Positions 61,577-63,428 of a DNA stretch of 63,428 nucleotides are shown here, piece after piece. How positions within the stretch are numbered: the stretch's first letter is position 1; each line of letters opens with the position of its first letter. The notes beneath the pieces are model-generated. The model was given only the letters and a program-made list of their open reading frames with translations. It was not told the origin of the DNA and did no database searches. The position numbers and the translations under genes were made by a program. This DNA is from Rhodocyclaceae bacterium (lineage in GTDB: Bacteria > Pseudomonadota > Gammaproteobacteria > Burkholderiales > Rhodocyclaceae): the NCBI GenBank assembly GCA_020445785.1, contig JAGRFZ010000043.1, positions 1-63,428 on the forward strand, read 5' to 3'.

Positions 61577-63428
61577 TCAAGTCAACGCGCGCAGTTCGCG
61601 CAGCGCCACCGACATCATGGCGATATCGATGCCGCGGGCATTTCGCAGGTCCTCGAGCACTTGCTGGCAGCGGGCCACCTGGGCCGCACGGCTTTCCTCC
61701 CAGGCCTCGATCAAGGTCTCGGGCTCGTTGCCGTCGGGGCTGTGGCACAGCACCGCCAGGGCGAGATCCCGGGCCTGGCTCGACAATTCGTCGCGCAGCG
61801 CGGCGCGGGCCAGCGCCTGCCAGTGGCTTTCCGCCGGCAACCCCGAGATCTGGCTGGCCAGCCAGTGCAGGTCGAAGCGGCCGCCGAGGGCAAAATAGAC
61901 CCGGGCCGACAGTTCCAGTTCGCGCCCCCCTTGTTCCGCGATCTCCACCAGATCGAGGGCGGAGTAGGTTTCCTCGAGGCCGGCGACCCGCGCCGACAGC
62001 GCAGCGGGCACCTGTTGCTCGACCAGCTGCGCGGTGCTCTGCTCCAACTCGCTGCGGTAGCGGTCGGCCACCGTCGACGGCAATTCCGTGGCCAGCCAGC
62101 GGGCGGCGGCCGAGAAGCGCGCCTGGGTCGCCGAGATGTCGTCGAGGTGGTGGCGGTGGCGCAGGAACCAAAGGGTTCCACGCTGGATCAGGCGCTGGCC
62201 CTCCAGCACCATCTGCAGTTGGAGTTCGGCCGACACCTGGTTGTCCAACGCTTCGATTTCGCGCCACAGCATGGGCAGCGCGAAGACGTCCCGGGTGGTG
62301 ATGTAGGCACGCACGATTTCGTCGGCGGCCGCGGAGGTTTCCTCGCGCAGTCGGCTGACGAAGGTGGCGCCGGTGCGGTTCACCATGCTGTTGACGACAT
62401 GGGTGGCGATGATCTCGCGCTTGAGCGGGTGCTTCTGGATGTACTCGGCGAAGCGCTCGCGCAGCGGCACCGGAAAATAGCGCACCAGTGCGCTGGAGAT
62501 GTACGCATCTTCCGGCAGGCGGCTGTCGAGCAATTGGTCGAACAATTCGATCTTGCTGTAGGCGAGCAGCACCGCGAGTTCCGGCGAAGTCAGCCCTTTA
62601 CCGGCGGCACGCCGCTCCGAGATCTCTTCGTCGAAGGGCAGGAACTCGAGTTTGCGGTTGAGGCGACCCTCATTGCCGAGGCGGCGCATGAATCGGCTCT
62701 GTTCGTCGAGCAGGGCGACCGCCCGCGCCGCGGTGAGCGACAGGTTCTGGGTCTGCTGGTAATTGTCGCGCAGTACCAGCGCGGCCACTTCTTCGGTCAT
62801 GTCCGCGAGCAGCGTGTCGCGCTGCTTGCCGGTGAGTTCGCCGTCCGCAACCGCCTCGCCCAGCAGGATCTTGATATTGACCTCGTGGTCGGAGCAGTCC
62901 ACGCCGCCGGAATTGTCGATCGCGTCGGTGTTGACCTTGCCGCCGGCCAGCGCGAATTCGATGCGGCCCAGCTGGGTCGCGCCGAGGTTGCCGCCTTCGC
63001 CGAAGACCTTGCAGCGTAGCTCCGCGCCGGTGATGCGGATCGGATCGTTGGCGCGGTCGCCGACCGCCGCGTCGGACTCGCTGGCGGCACGGACATAGGT
63101 GCCGATGCCGCCGTTGTATACCAGGTCGACGGGGGCGGCCAGCAACTGGCGGATGAGTTCGTTGGGGGCCAGCTTTTCTCCGCTGATGCCGAGCACTTCT
63201 CGGGCGCGCTCGGGCAGCTTGATCGATTTGGCACTGCGTGACCAGACGCCGCCGCCCGGGGAGATCAACGACTTGTCGTAGTCGTCCCAGCTTGAGCGGG
63301 GCAGCTCGAACAAGCGCTTTCGCTCCTCCCAACTGGTCGCGGAATCGGGGTCCGGGTCGATGAAGACGTGGCGATGGTCGAAGGCGGCGAGCAGCCGGAT
63401 GTGGCGCGACAGCAGCATGCCGTTGCCG
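61577..63428 (-). CDS. NAD-specific glutamate dehydrogenase, 180-kDa class (C-terminal part)
   Basis: Only the C-terminal 617 or so residues are in the window; the gene continues past the right edge (the frame reads GNGMLLSRHIRLLAAFDHRH across it, a conserved stretch). This segment contains the nucleotide-binding and C-terminal helical regions of the large NAD-GDH family: FIDPDPDSATSW, YNGGIGTYVRA, GEGGNLGATQLGRIEFA, DNSGGVDCSDHEVNIKI. The enzyme oxidises glutamate to 2-oxoglutarate and ammonia and feeds amino-acid carbon into central metabolism. The end at 61577 is complete. Confidence 0.95.
   Translation of the reverse strand, partial: GNGMLLSRHIRLLAAFDHRHVFIDPDPDSATSWEERKRLFELPRSSWDDYDKSLISPGGGVWSRSAKSIKLPERAREVLGISGEKLAPNELIRQLLAAPVDLVYNGGIGTYVRAASESDAAVGDRANDPIRITGAELRCKVFGEGGNLGATQLGRIEFALAGGKVNTDAIDNSGGVDCSDHEVNIKILLGEAVADGELTGKQRDTLLADMTEEVAALVLRDNYQQTQNLSLTAARAVALLDEQSRFMRRLGNEGRLNRKLEFLPFDEEISERRAAGKGLTSPELAVLLAYSKIELFDQLLDSRLPEDAYISSALVRYFPVPLRERFAEYIQKHPLKREIIATHVVNSMVNRTGATFVSRLREETSAAADEIVRAYITTRDVFALPMLWREIEALDNQVSAELQLQMVLEGQRLIQRGTLWFLRHRHHLDDISATQARFSAAARWLATELPSTVADRYRSELEQSTAQLVEQQVPAALSARVAGLEETYSALDLVEIAEQGGRELELSARVYFALGGRFDLHWLASQISGLPAESHWQALARAALRDELSSQARDLALAVLCHSPDGNEPETLIEAWEESRAAQVARCQQVLEDLRNARGIDIAMMSVALRELRALT

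Overview
The window is about 63 kb of GC-rich bacterial chromosome. It has tightly packed genes, no insertion sequences, no CRISPR array and no tRNA or rRNA genes that I could see. The gene content points to a Betaproteobacterium, most plausibly a Rhodocyclales-like lineage. The clues are an flhDC flagellar master operon directly followed by motAB and chemotaxis genes, tandem cheV genes, CheZ, a ProQ/FinO protein, a 180-kDa-class NAD-glutamate dehydrogenase, and a proteobacterial class GN sortase system beside a methanol-dehydrogenase maturation (mxa) cluster. The assignment is by gene content only.

Layout. 1-2145 (minus): a membrane-lipid or glycolipid modification operon (flippase-like membrane protein, GT2 glycosyltransferase, ArnT-like transferase cut by the window edge). 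2365-6297: purL. 6313-6732 (minus): ProQ-domain RNA chaperone. 6934-9070: an NHL-repeat lipoprotein and a pentaheme c-type cytochrome, ended by a clear terminator. 9251-9793 (minus): a zinc-ribbon NUDIX hydrolase.

10105-34218 is a continuous motility and chemotaxis island: flhDC, a terminator, a sigma-28-type promoter, motAB, a second and stronger sigma-28-type promoter, a small receptor, cheY, cheA, a terminator, cheW, a CZB-type receptor, an Aer-like receptor, cheR, cheD, cheB, a STAS protein, a terminator, a receptor with a C-terminal cytosolic sensor, two cheV genes, a second cheY, cheZ and a second cheA. FlhDC would drive the flagellar regulon including FliA, and FliA would then switch on the motor and receptor genes. 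Adaptation enzymes (R, B, D) sit with the first CheA; the phosphatase CheZ and both CheV proteins sit with the second.

34362-40537: housekeeping and accessory genes (DUF3135 protein, transaldolase, TruC-like pseudouridine synthase, an alpha-E / circularly permuted ATP-grasp pair, OsmC and GFA proteins). 40564-45852 (minus): a six-gene mxaR-S-A-C-K-L cluster plus a 40-codon ORF between mxaK and mxaL; every junction is a 4-bp ATGA or GTGA overlap. 46054-50257 (plus): HAD phosphatase, FetAB-type exporter, spermidine-synthase-like protein, DM13 protein, PaiB-like flavin protein. A 462-bp non-coding stretch with clustered DnaA-box-like sequences precedes an M61 peptidase and a bacteriohemerythrin. 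53122-58446 holds a dedicated sortase, its VIT/VWA target with an atypical sorting signal, and the divergent PdsR/PdsS two-component pair. The right end has a small cysteine-rich protein, a cupin, a CPA1 antiporter, an unrecognised HExxH protein, and the C-terminal part of NAD-glutamate dehydrogenase.

The most interesting points are the coupled micro-ORF inside the mxa operon, the atypical one-target sortase system with a candidate PdsR site, short repeated motifs in CheZ and CheA, a CheZ-like D-x3-Q motif in a small receptor, and the DnaA-box cluster.
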